This document shows, piece by piece, positions 36,161 to 44,626 of a stretch of 64,000 bases of DNA (positions are counted from its first letter, which is position 1; each line of letters opens with the position of its first letter). A model generated the notes under the pieces. It did not search any database. It was not told the DNA's origin and saw nothing but the letters and a program-made list of their open reading frames with translations. Where the stretch lies: NCBI RefSeq assembly GCF_000934745.1, contig NZ_KN882168.1:62001-126000 (forward strand), written 5' to 3'. Source of the DNA: Desulfonatronum thioautotrophicum. Its GTDB lineage: Bacteria > Desulfobacterota > Desulfovibrionia > Desulfovibrionales > Desulfonatronaceae. The translations under genes were made by a program, and so were the position numbers.

Positions 36161-36946
36161 TCAGGGCAACGTGTCGCTCACCACGTACGCACCGCTGATT
36201 GCCCTGCCGGCCTCATCTTCCTCCTGGTGGAATTCCTGCCACCATTTGGCCGCCTGCCAGATGGCTTCCGGGCAACAGCTGTGGTTGGCCAGCCCCGGGG
36301 TCAAATCGTAATTCGCGGCGGAAAACACGGCGTCCATGCACACTGCTCCTGGAAGCCCCAGTCCCTCCAACAGCGGGTTGGGCGCAACGCCCCAACCGTA
36401 GGCCAGCCAGCGGGCCAGGAGTTCGGTGGCATTGACCACGTTGGATTGCTTCTTGAATTGCTCCAGCGCCTCGAATACCGTTACGTAAGCAACGGGAATG
36501 CGCAGAAGTGCGATATTGGGGAACCGCTTTGGTTCCAAAAACGGCTCCATGGTCATCTTCTGGAGGGCATTGGTCAGCGGAGGAAATCCAAAACCGTTCT
36601 GGGGTGTGAGGCTGATGCCGTAGAGTTGGGGCAGGTTTTGGCTGGACGTGGAGGCCGCCTTGGGAGTGGCTTGAGCGCTGACCTGGGTCCCAACCTGGGC
36701 CGGATCGGCCAAGATAAACACATCGGACCAATGGCTGGGACTGAGGTCATGCCGGGCATGGCTCTGGGCCGTGCGCAAGCGGTGGGAAAGCACGTCCTTG
36801 CCTCCCAGCAGAACCAGTACCGCTGACTCTTCCGTGGTATCAAGGTGGTCGCGCAGCCATTCCAGGTTGTCTTGACCACGGGATCGCTGCGCCTTGACGA
36901 GCCGCGAGTTGCCTTTTTTCGCCGGGGATTGATGAATATCGAGCAT
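36161..36946 (-). CDS. Hypothetical protein in GMC-PhoD operon, 261 aa
   Basis: Start at 36946 has AAGGAG eight bases upstream; longer readings run into the phosphatase gene. No signal peptide, no recognised domain. The second half holds LLARWLAYGWGVAPNPLLEGLGLPGAVCMDAVFSAA and a tryptophan-rich IWQAAKWWQEF. It starts 16 bases after the PhoD-like gene and is the last gene of a three-gene operon, so its role is probably tied to the oxidoreductase and phosphatase. Confidence 0.75.
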   Translation of the reverse strand: MLDIHQSPAKKGNSRLVKAQRSRGQDNLEWLRDHLDTTEESAVLVLLGGKDVLSHRLRTAQSHARHDLSPSHWSDVFILADPAQVGTQVSAQATPKAASTSSQNLPQLYGISLTPQNGFGFPPLTNALQKMTMEPFLEPKRFPNIALLRIPVAYVTVFEALEQFKKQSNVVNATELLARWLAYGWGVAPNPLLEGLGLPGAVCMDAVFSAANYDLTPGLANHSCCPEAIWQAAKWWQEFHQEEDEAGRAISGAYVVSDTLP

Positions 36947-36962
36947 GGCGGTGACTCCTTGT

Positions 36963-38444
36963 TCAGTGCAGGTTGATGCTCCGCGTGTACAATTCTCTGT
37001 CCAAACTGGGTTGCCGGGATTTCCCATCGATGGCCCAGTGCCGGACCCGGGCCGAAAGCCGGGGACCATTGCGGAAGAAGGACAACAGGGCGATCTGATC
37101 GCCCTTAAGCGTGTCCAGGACTTTTCCCTCGGCATGGGAACGGGTTCGTCCCTCCTCCGTGAACGGCCCGAGGCGAGTGGAAGGCGTGCTGTGCCGGGGC
37201 CACTGTGTTTCCTGGGAAAAAAGGCGTCCCAGACCGGCCCTGGCTGTTTTCAAGGTATCCACGCCAACGGTATGCACCAGGGCTACCGGTGAGGTGATGA
37301 CCTCGTAGATGTCGCCGTACTGCTGCGGCTTCCGGCTCCGGGCCACCAGATTGCGCCCCCAGTGGACGTCCCCGCTGACACAGATCAATGGCTTGGCGGC
37401 CTGCTTGAGGGTCACGGCCACTTCCTGAAAGTCGTCATAATTGGGCAGCTCCCAATCGGCCAGGGAACCCCGAACGGCATTGACCTTTTCCGCGAACAAC
37501 GACTGGCCGGTGACAAATACACCGTGCAAACCCTGGGCGTTGATCCGGCCAATCCACTGCCGCAGTGTTTCCCGGGCCGCCGTGGTCATAAAATGTCGCG
37601 ACGTGCGCTCGATGCGGGTATCCGTAATGAACAGGGAAATTGGCGGGATGTCGAGGATCAGTGGGTAGGGATTTTCCTCTCCGTTCAAGGGCATGGGCGC
37701 CTGAAAGCCGGCAAACGCGGCCAGGGCGGCGGTTCGGTAGCGGGCCCGGCCCTGTGCTGTCCAGGAATGGCGAATGATCGGGCTGGGATGTGGGGCGTTG
37801 TTCCAGAGTTCATGGTCATCGGCCATGGCTGCGTAGGGTGCGGCCCGCAAAACATGTTCAAAACCAGGGTTGGCCAGATTTGCCCAGTTGTTCAGGTATT
37901 TTTGCTCGAAGTTGCCGGCCAGGCCCGACACACTGTCGGGCAGAGCCTCGAACGTGGGCAGATCAAGATAAACCTGGTCGCCCATCAGGATACTCATGTC
38001 CGGCCCGGCCTTCCGGCCCTGATGGGCGCAAGCCTTGGCCAGCAAGGCAACCGCCTGGGCAAGGTACCCCTTGTTTGCCTGGCGTTCATGATAGCAGGAG
38101 CTGAGCAGGATATGGAATCCTGCCTCGGAAACAGTTCGCGGCAGGGTTTGCGAGCGAATATTCTGGGCCTTGCCCGGAGCCTCGATGTCTTGTGCCCGAA
38201 TGGAGTAGCTGGTTGCCGGGGCCAGTCCGACAAACTCGTACACCCCCGTCCAGATGCGCGGTTGTGTCGGGTCCGAGGTCAGTTCATCGGAACGCACCGG
38301 TTGCAACGGGCGCAGGGGAACGGGGTCAACGGGCACACCGTCCAGACTCCAGGCGATCCGGGGCATTGATTTCCGCTTGGTGACCCCGATCCAGACACGC
38401 AAGCAATCCGGTGCGGCAACCTGGTTGTAAAGGATAAGATGCAT
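36963..38444 (-). CDS. PhoD-like metallophosphatase/phosphodiesterase
   Basis: Protein of 493 aa. The PhoD-type metallophosphatase core is visible: SILMGDQVYLD, MADDHELWNN, FITDTRIERTS, and VSGDVHWGR. The N-terminal ~100 residues form a fibronectin-like domain typical of the family. No signal peptide or Tat motif, so unlike classic PhoD it is likely cytoplasmic. GGAGAG lies nine bases before the ATG at 38444. It is the middle gene of an operon behind the GMC oxidoreductase. Confidence 0.88.
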   Translation of the reverse strand: MHLILYNQVAAPDCLRVWIGVTKRKSMPRIAWSLDGVPVDPVPLRPLQPVRSDELTSDPTQPRIWTGVYEFVGLAPATSYSIRAQDIEAPGKAQNIRSQTLPRTVSEAGFHILLSSCYHERQANKGYLAQAVALLAKACAHQGRKAGPDMSILMGDQVYLDLPTFEALPDSVSGLAGNFEQKYLNNWANLANPGFEHVLRAAPYAAMADDHELWNNAPHPSPIIRHSWTAQGRARYRTAALAAFAGFQAPMPLNGEENPYPLILDIPPISLFITDTRIERTSRHFMTTAARETLRQWIGRINAQGLHGVFVTGQSLFAEKVNAVRGSLADWELPNYDDFQEVAVTLKQAAKPLICVSGDVHWGRNLVARSRKPQQYGDIYEVITSPVALVHTVGVDTLKTARAGLGRLFSQETQWPRHSTPSTRLGPFTEEGRTRSHAEGKVLDTLKGDQIALLSFFRNGPRLSARVRHWAIDGKSRQPSLDRELYTRSINLH

Positions 38445-38486
38445 GCGTGGGACTCTCCATTTAGGCCGAAATCCCGACCTTTGGGG

Positions 38487-40175
38487 TTAGGTTTCCAGAA
38501 TGTGCTGCGCGGCAAAGTCCGCAAACGCGGCAATCGTCAAGCTGGGGTTGGGACCAATGGAATCCGGCATAACCGCGCCGTCCATGACAAACAGCCCTGG
38601 ATGGCCAAAGACCTGCCCATAGCGATCCACCACTCCCTCGCCGGCATCCCGGCCCATGGGACAGCCGCCCAGAGGATGCACGGTAACCGGGCGACGAAAT
38701 ACCCTGCTCAAGGGGTTATGGATCACTGTCGCGCCCATGGCCCCGGCAACCTGACCACATGTTTCGGTTACCCGCTGGAAATAGGCTTGGGAGGGTTTTG
38801 GGCTCCAGGAGACATCCAGATACTGATGGTCCTTGACCTGACGCAGGCTCATCCGCCCGTCGGTCAGATCACGGCCCATCACCAAAAGGGGTAAAAGGCT
38901 CGATGAGCTGTTGCCGTTACTGAGCAATGCCGCAACTTCCGCACTGACGTCGCTCACCGGAGAATTGGTCCACCAGGCCAGGAGTCGACGTTGCAGCCCC
39001 CTGGCAAAACGTCCCAGATTCCCGCCCACATTGGTCGCTTCCACAAGCCAGTTCACAACCTGTGGATACCCGGCGTCCTCAAGGTAAAATCCGCGCTCTC
39101 CGGGTTGGCCGCCCGGATCCAGTGCATCCCGGCCCAGGATGGCGCTGGTGATCACCGGGCCGAAACTGGGCTCAAGGCGTCGGGGGTTGCCCTGATCGTC
39201 CCGGGCCCGGGTGGCAAAGGCCAGCAGGTCGCCATTGGTGGAGTACCGGGTGCCCAGGGCCGGACTCAGGTTGGGGAGCGCGGGTCGATTCTTGAGCAGC
39301 AGGTAGGTCGAACCCAGGGCTCCCGCGGCCAAAATGACCCGCTTGGCCGTAATGGAAATACGTTCCGCAGGGCGATGGTCACTGTCCGGATCATGCTTGT
39401 CGTAGGTTACCCGGTACCCGCCGCCCTCCAGGGGTTCGATCCGTTTCACGTCGCACAGAGTGCGCAGATCCGCTCCAGCTTGGCGGGCCAGAGAGAGGTA
39501 ATTCAGGTCCAAGGTGTTTTTCGACCCGTAGTTGCACCCCACGTCGCATTCCCCGCAGAGCCGACAAGTCTGGCGTTCCACACCATGCAGATTCGGGTAG
39601 GGATCGTTGATCCGACGACCTGTGCTTGGAGGGGAGACGCCGTCCGGGGCAAAGGTCACGGCAAGATTGGGGAGTTCCCAGGCAAGACCGAGCTTGGCCG
39701 CGGCATCTCGCATGGCCATGGTTTTCGGGGTTTCCTTGTACGGTCCCTGATTGCTGTGAAAAGGATAGGGCTGGGCGCCAAGAATTTTTTCCACCGCGTC
39801 GTAATGCGGTTCCAGATCGGCCCGCTGCACGGGCCATGGCAGCGTATCTCCGTGCCCATCCTCCCTGACGAACCATCTTTCAGGTTTGCGGATCAGCACA
39901 TTGGCATAGATCAGCGACCCGCCACCCAGCCCGCTACCCACCACGGCCTCGCTGGCCTGAAAGGACCAGAAGCTGAACATTCCAAAAAGGTCCTGGCGAG
40001 GATCCCAAAAGTTTTGCCGGACTGCCTTGGGGCTGCGGGGAAACGATCCGGGAGCATACGCCTGGCCACGCTCCAGGACGCAAACCCGCAAGCCTGCTTC
40101 GGCCAGTCGATAGGCCGACACGGACCCGCCAAAACCGGATCCGACAACGATCGCGTCGAAATGTTCCAAAGCCAT
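38487..40175 (-). CDS. GMC-family oxidoreductase (cholesterol oxidase-like)
   Basis: About 562 aa. The FAD-binding GSGFGGSVSAYRLAEAG begins near residue 13. Then come GGGSLIYANV, a cysteine-rich CRLCGECDVGCNYGSKNTL typical of the cholesterol oxidase-like subgroup, and the C-terminal HPLGGCPMGRD and MPDSIGPNPSLTIAAFA motifs. The substrate is unknown; a hydroxylated lipid or sterol-like alcohol is possible. It heads the operon with PhoD and the 261-aa protein and is divergent from the amidoligase gene. Confidence 0.9.
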   Translation of the reverse strand: MALEHFDAIVVGSGFGGSVSAYRLAEAGLRVCVLERGQAYAPGSFPRSPKAVRQNFWDPRQDLFGMFSFWSFQASEAVVGSGLGGGSLIYANVLIRKPERWFVREDGHGDTLPWPVQRADLEPHYDAVEKILGAQPYPFHSNQGPYKETPKTMAMRDAAAKLGLAWELPNLAVTFAPDGVSPPSTGRRINDPYPNLHGVERQTCRLCGECDVGCNYGSKNTLDLNYLSLARQAGADLRTLCDVKRIEPLEGGGYRVTYDKHDPDSDHRPAERISITAKRVILAAGALGSTYLLLKNRPALPNLSPALGTRYSTNGDLLAFATRARDDQGNPRRLEPSFGPVITSAILGRDALDPGGQPGERGFYLEDAGYPQVVNWLVEATNVGGNLGRFARGLQRRLLAWWTNSPVSDVSAEVAALLSNGNSSSSLLPLLVMGRDLTDGRMSLRQVKDHQYLDVSWSPKPSQAYFQRVTETCGQVAGAMGATVIHNPLSRVFRRPVTVHPLGGCPMGRDAGEGVVDRYGQVFGHPGLFVMDGAVMPDSIGPNPSLTIAAFADFAAQHILET

Positions 40176-40457
40176 GGTCAACCAGCATCTGTTAAAGTGA
40201 AGGGTACAGGATTGATATAGGACACGGTAAAGAATGGCAAACTCGCCAAGACAATCGAGAATATTCTTTATTGGAGCGATTTTGACTTGACCGCCTGCCT
40301 CCAGTACCGTGAGATGGTTTTTTACAAACCGTTACAGCCTTCTCAGGTCTGCAATTTCAGGTTTACACTCGCAGGTTTGTTTTGGCGGGTTTGCATTGGC
40401 GACCGCGATCCATACTCCCTGCGTCACTGCTCACTACCTTTTTTCAGGAACTCACTC

Positions 40458-41456
40458 ATGCCCCGATTTATCATGCCCGATATGCTGCATACCCCGGAGG
40501 GAGACGTTCGCCGTGTGGGTGTGGAGCTGGAGATGGCCGGCCTGGAGTTGCCGGTCATGGCCAAGATGGTCACCCAGCTTTTCGGTGGCCGGGTGATCGC
40601 CAAAAGTCCTTTTGAGCTCGACGTCAAGGACACCGACCATGGCGACTTCAAGGTTGAGCTGGATGCCAGTCTGCTGAAAAATCACGAATATCAGCCCTAC
40701 CTGGCCAAGGTCGGCATCACCATGGACTCTGTAGAGGATCAGGAGGCTTTTGATGTCTTGCTGGCCCGTCTGGCGGCGAACATCGTTCCCAGCGAAATTG
40801 TCGCCCCACCGGTTCCGGTTACCTCCCTGGAAGACATGGATAGGTTGCGGGACGAACTGCGGCAGGCCGGGGCCAAAGGGACCCGGGCGGCTGTGGTCTA
40901 CGCCTTCGGGGTTCAGTTCAACGTTGAGGCCGCCCGTTTGGATTCAGCCTATCTGCGGGACATGCTTCGGGCCTATGTCTTGCTCCATGATCGGCTCACC
41001 GAGCGCGGCACGGTGGATCTCTCCCGGAAAATCGCCCCATACATTCGGGCCTTTCCCGGCGGATACATCCGCCTGATTCTGGAAGAAGGCTACGATCCCA
41101 ACATTCAAGAGCTGATCCGCGACTATCTGGTGCACAACCCCACGCGCAACCGTCCCCTGGACATGCTGCCACTCTTCGCGCACCTCAAGCCTGACCTGGT
41201 TATGAACGCTCCCGTGGAGACGCATTTGATCAAGCCCAGGCCGACATTCCATTACCGCCTGCCCAACTGTCAGATCGACGAACCGGACTGGTCACTTCTC
41301 CAGCCTTGGAACGACTGGGTCATGGTGGAAAAACTCGCCGCCGACGCCGACCGCCTGCATGAACACAGCCGGGCCTTCCTGGAAAAGCCGGGGGAGGTCG
41401 TGGCCCACATGGTGGATGAGTGGGTGGACATGCTCGGAACATGGTTGAATCGGTGA
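40458..41456 (+). CDS. Amidoligase-family enzyme (COOH-NH2 ligase fold)
   Basis: Protein of 332 aa. The N-terminal RRVGVELEMAGLEL and KVELDASLL carry the acidic metal/ATP residues of the amidoligase (GCS-like) fold, with RAFPGGYIRLILEEGYDP further on. Such enzymes join an acid to an amine with ATP. It overlaps the glutamine amidotransferase gene by 16 bases. The start at 40458 is the ATG before the conserved region; upstream frame is not homologous and ribosome binding site is weak. Confidence 0.85.
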   Translation: MPRFIMPDMLHTPEGDVRRVGVELEMAGLELPVMAKMVTQLFGGRVIAKSPFELDVKDTDHGDFKVELDASLLKNHEYQPYLAKVGITMDSVEDQEAFDVLLARLAANIVPSEIVAPPVPVTSLEDMDRLRDELRQAGAKGTRAAVVYAFGVQFNVEAARLDSAYLRDMLRAYVLLHDRLTERGTVDLSRKIAPYIRAFPGGYIRLILEEGYDPNIQELIRDYLVHNPTRNRPLDMLPLFAHLKPDLVMNAPVETHLIKPRPTFHYRLPNCQIDEPDWSLLQPWNDWVMVEKLAADADRLHEHSRAFLEKPGEVVAHMVDEWVDMLGTWLNR

Positions 41457-42238
41457 ACGCCGCACGCTCAATCATCGGTGTCACCGGACCGGATCATGGA
41501 GGACTGGCCGCCTGGTGGTTCACCAAACTGGCAGTATGGCGCGCCGGCGGGCGTGCCCGACGGATCACCCCAAAGCGGCCATGTCATGTCCGGGAGTTGG
41601 ACGGGCTGATCCTTGGCGGGGGAGCGGATGTCGCGCCGGATCTCTATGGGGCGGAATCCTTGCCGCAGCCGGAAGAAATAACCCGCGGCGAAGTTGGCCT
41701 GTTTCGACGCGGGCTGGCCCTGCTGGCTTTCCCGCTGATGTTCCTGATTCGCAGACTCCTGACCACCCGCAATCCTGGCCTGAACATAGATCGCGACAAA
41801 CTGGAACAAAATGTGCTTCGTGGAGCACTTGACCGCAACCTGCCGATCCTGGGCATCTGTCGTGGTGCGCAATTGCTCAACGTGACCATGGGGGGCACCC
41901 TGCATCAACACCTGACGGGGTTCTACCAGGAATCGCCGAATATTCGCAGCCTGCTGCCCCGTAAACAGATCATGGTGGAGCCGGATTCCTGTTTGGCCCG
42001 GATACTTGGATGCGCGACCTGCGGAGTCAACGCGCTACACGACCAGGCCGTGGACAGGCTTGGTGAGGCTGTGCGCATTGTGGCCAGGGAGCCCAACGGG
42101 GTTGTCCAGGCCGTGGAGCTGACCACCAAACCCTTTGTTGTCGGCGTCCAGTGGCACCCCGAGTATCTCCCCCACCATCGCCGCCAGCAGCGCCTGTTTC
42201 AATCCTTGGTGGATGCCGCTCGGCAACCTCGTCCTTAG
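41441..42238 (+). CDS. Gamma-glutamyl-gamma-aminobutyrate hydrolase-like class I glutamine amidotransferase
   Basis: Protein of 265 aa. The C26 peptidase triad is visible: LGICRGAQLL (nucleophile cysteine), and QWHPEY (histidine and glutamate). The early DGLILGGGADVAPDLYG is the oxyanion segment of PuuD/YvdE-like enzymes. An unusual basic hydrophobic insertion (FRRGLALLAFPLMFLIRRLL) lies before the catalytic cysteine. The pairing with an amidoligase suggests they build and cleave the same gamma-glutamyl or peptide-like bond. Confidence 0.88.
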   Translation: MVESVNAARSIIGVTGPDHGGLAAWWFTKLAVWRAGGRARRITPKRPCHVRELDGLILGGGADVAPDLYGAESLPQPEEITRGEVGLFRRGLALLAFPLMFLIRRLLTTRNPGLNIDRDKLEQNVLRGALDRNLPILGICRGAQLLNVTMGGTLHQHLTGFYQESPNIRSLLPRKQIMVEPDSCLARILGCATCGVNALHDQAVDRLGEAVRIVAREPNGVVQAVELTTKPFVVGVQWHPEYLPHHRRQQRLFQSLVDAARQPRP

Positions 42239-42388
42239 AACACCACCAGCAAAAATGTTGTGCCCTCACGATTCATACCTCTTTCGCACGGATTAACCCT
42301 TCTTCATGGACCCTGAACCATATCGCATTTTTCTCCGCAATTCTTTAAGTCATTGCAGGAGATGGCACACAACCTCCGGGAGCACCCA

Positions 42389-44569
42389 ATGCATCGACAC
42401 GACCCTCATAACGGCAAGGAATCATCCAAAAACAACGGCCCCAGGGTCTGGCCGGGAAGCCCCAACCCTCTTGGAGCGACCTGGGACGGTTCCGGGGTGA
42501 ACTTCGCCCTGTTCTCGGCCCATGCCGAAAAGGTGGAACTCTGCCTTTTCGATACGGACGGGGGCACCGAGAGCGCCCGCATCACCATGCCGGAGTATAC
42601 CCATGAAGTCTGGCACTGCTACCTTCCGGATGCCCGGCCCGGCCAAATTTACGGCTATCGGATCCATGGCCCGTACGATCCCTTGGCCGGTCACCGCTTC
42701 AATCCCAACAAACTGCTCCTGGATCCCTACGCCAAGGTGCTGGTCGGCAATCTGAAATGGAACGATGCACTCTTCGGCTATACCGTCGGCCATCCGGACG
42801 AGGATCTCTCGTTTGACAAACGGGACTCCGCGCCGTTCATGCCCAAGTGTCAGGTGGTCGATCCGGCTTTTACCTGGGGTCGGGCCATGGACTTTCGGCC
42901 CTGGCACGAGACGGTCATCTACGAAATGCACGTACTGGGCTACACCATGCTCCACCCTGAGGTGCCCGAGGAATTTCGCGGCACGTTTGAAGGCCTGGCC
43001 GCGCAGCCGGTGATTGACCACCTCAGACACCTGGGCATCACCGCCATTGAATTGCTGCCCATCCACGCGTTTCTCCAGGACCGCCATCTTATTGAACGGG
43101 GGCTGAGCAACTACTGGGGCTACAACTCCATCGGCTATTTCGCCCCCAATCCGGATTATCTCCGTCCCCGCAACGACTTGTCGTCCTTCAAAAGCTTTGT
43201 CCAGAAAATGCATGACGCCGGGATAGAGGTGATCCTGGACGTGGTCTACAACCACACAGCCGAAGGCAACCACATGGGACCGACCCTGTCCTTCCGGGGC
43301 ATCGACAACTACTCCTACTATTACCTGATGGGCGACCAGCCCCGTTTCTACAACGACTTCACCGGCACGGGCAACGCCCTGGAACTGCGTCATCCGAAAG
43401 TCCTCTCCATGGTCATGGACTCTTTGCGGTATTGGGTGCAGGTCATGGGTGTGGACGGATTTCGCTTTGACCTGGCCACCACCCTGGCGCGGGTTGAAGG
43501 GCCTTACAATGAACACGCCAGCTTCCTGGATGCCGTGGCCCAGGATCCCGTGTTGGGGCAGGTCAAGCTGATTGCCGAGCCCTGGGACACTGGCCTGGGC
43601 GGCTACCAGGTAGGCAATTTCCCCCCCGGCTGGGCTGAATGGAACGATCAGTACCGGGATACCATGCGCAAATTCTGGAAGGGTGACGAAGGGCAACTGC
43701 CTGGATTCGCGGGCCGCTTCGCGGCGTCAGCGGACATTTTCAACCGCCGCGGCCGCCGGACCTGGGCAAGTGTCAATTTCATCACAGCCCACGACGGCTT
43801 CACCCTGAACGACCTGGTCAGCTATAACCAGAAGCACAATGAGGCCAACGGCGAGGACAGCCGGGACGGTTCGGACAACAACAATTCCTGGAACTGCGGC
43901 GTGGAAGGCGAAACCGATGACCAGGAAATCCTGAGCTTACGTCGCCGGCAGATGCGCAATTTCCTGGCCACGCTGCTGCTTTCCCAGGGAACACCCATGC
44001 TCACCGCCGGAGATGAATTTGCCCGAACCCAGCAGGGCAACAACAATGCCTACTGCCAGGACAACGAGATCAGCTGGCTGGACTGGGAGGCCATCAGCGA
44101 GGCCGAAAAGGCTCAAATCGATTTTGTGGCCCGGCTGCTGGCCCTGCGCAATTCGCACATCGTCTTCCACCGCAACCGGTTCTTTCATGGAGAGATCATC
44201 CCCGGCACCGAAGTCAAGGATGTCATCTGGCTACACCCCGATGGACACGAAATGGCCTCCGAGGACTGGCACGATTCTTCGGCTCGCTCCCTGGCCATCC
44301 GCCTGAGCGGGGAGGCCGGGATCGTCCACCTCACGGAAACCGGGGAACAGGAGCCGGACGACACTTTTTTGCTCCTGGTCAACGCCAGTCATGAGAGCGT
44401 ATCCTTCGTGCTGCCCAATGGCGACAGCGGCCTCTGGGAAGTCCTGGTGGACACCATGTTCGAGGATGGGCAGCCCGAGGATGAAGACCAGCCCCACGCA
44501 CCGGGCACGAAACTGAACCTGGAGGGCCGTTCATTGCGCCTCCTGCGTCTGGTCTCCAAGGCAGAGTGA
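42389..44569 (+). CDS. glgX: Glycogen debranching enzyme GlgX/TreX
   Basis: Protein of 726 aa with N-terminal CBM48 (VNFALFSAHAEKVELCLFD) and GH13 catalytic domain: ILDVVYNHTAEGN, GFRFDLATTL (nucleophile aspartate), LIAEPWDTG (acid/base glutamate), and FITAHDGFTLNDLVSY. It hydrolyses alpha-1,6 branches of glycogen or limit dextrins. The ATG at 42389 has GGGAG six bases upstream; an ATG at 42362 is less well placed. It precedes treY by 57 bases, so the operon links debranching to trehalose formation. Confidence 0.95.
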   Translation: MHRHDPHNGKESSKNNGPRVWPGSPNPLGATWDGSGVNFALFSAHAEKVELCLFDTDGGTESARITMPEYTHEVWHCYLPDARPGQIYGYRIHGPYDPLAGHRFNPNKLLLDPYAKVLVGNLKWNDALFGYTVGHPDEDLSFDKRDSAPFMPKCQVVDPAFTWGRAMDFRPWHETVIYEMHVLGYTMLHPEVPEEFRGTFEGLAAQPVIDHLRHLGITAIELLPIHAFLQDRHLIERGLSNYWGYNSIGYFAPNPDYLRPRNDLSSFKSFVQKMHDAGIEVILDVVYNHTAEGNHMGPTLSFRGIDNYSYYYLMGDQPRFYNDFTGTGNALELRHPKVLSMVMDSLRYWVQVMGVDGFRFDLATTLARVEGPYNEHASFLDAVAQDPVLGQVKLIAEPWDTGLGGYQVGNFPPGWAEWNDQYRDTMRKFWKGDEGQLPGFAGRFAASADIFNRRGRRTWASVNFITAHDGFTLNDLVSYNQKHNEANGEDSRDGSDNNNSWNCGVEGETDDQEILSLRRRQMRNFLATLLLSQGTPMLTAGDEFARTQQGNNNAYCQDNEISWLDWEAISEAEKAQIDFVARLLALRNSHIVFHRNRFFHGEIIPGTEVKDVIWLHPDGHEMASEDWHDSSARSLAIRLSGEAGIVHLTETGEQEPDDTFLLLVNASHESVSFVLPNGDSGLWEVLVDTMFEDGQPEDEDQPHAPGTKLNLEGRSLRLLRLVSKAE

Positions 44570-44626
44570 GTCAGGTTGGTTTTTCAGCGACTCCATCTCT
44601 TCACCACTTCTGAGAGGACACCTTCC

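Noticed and set aside
42422-43696. Minus-strand ORF of 424 codons
   Set aside because: Antisense shadow of glgX; no family features.
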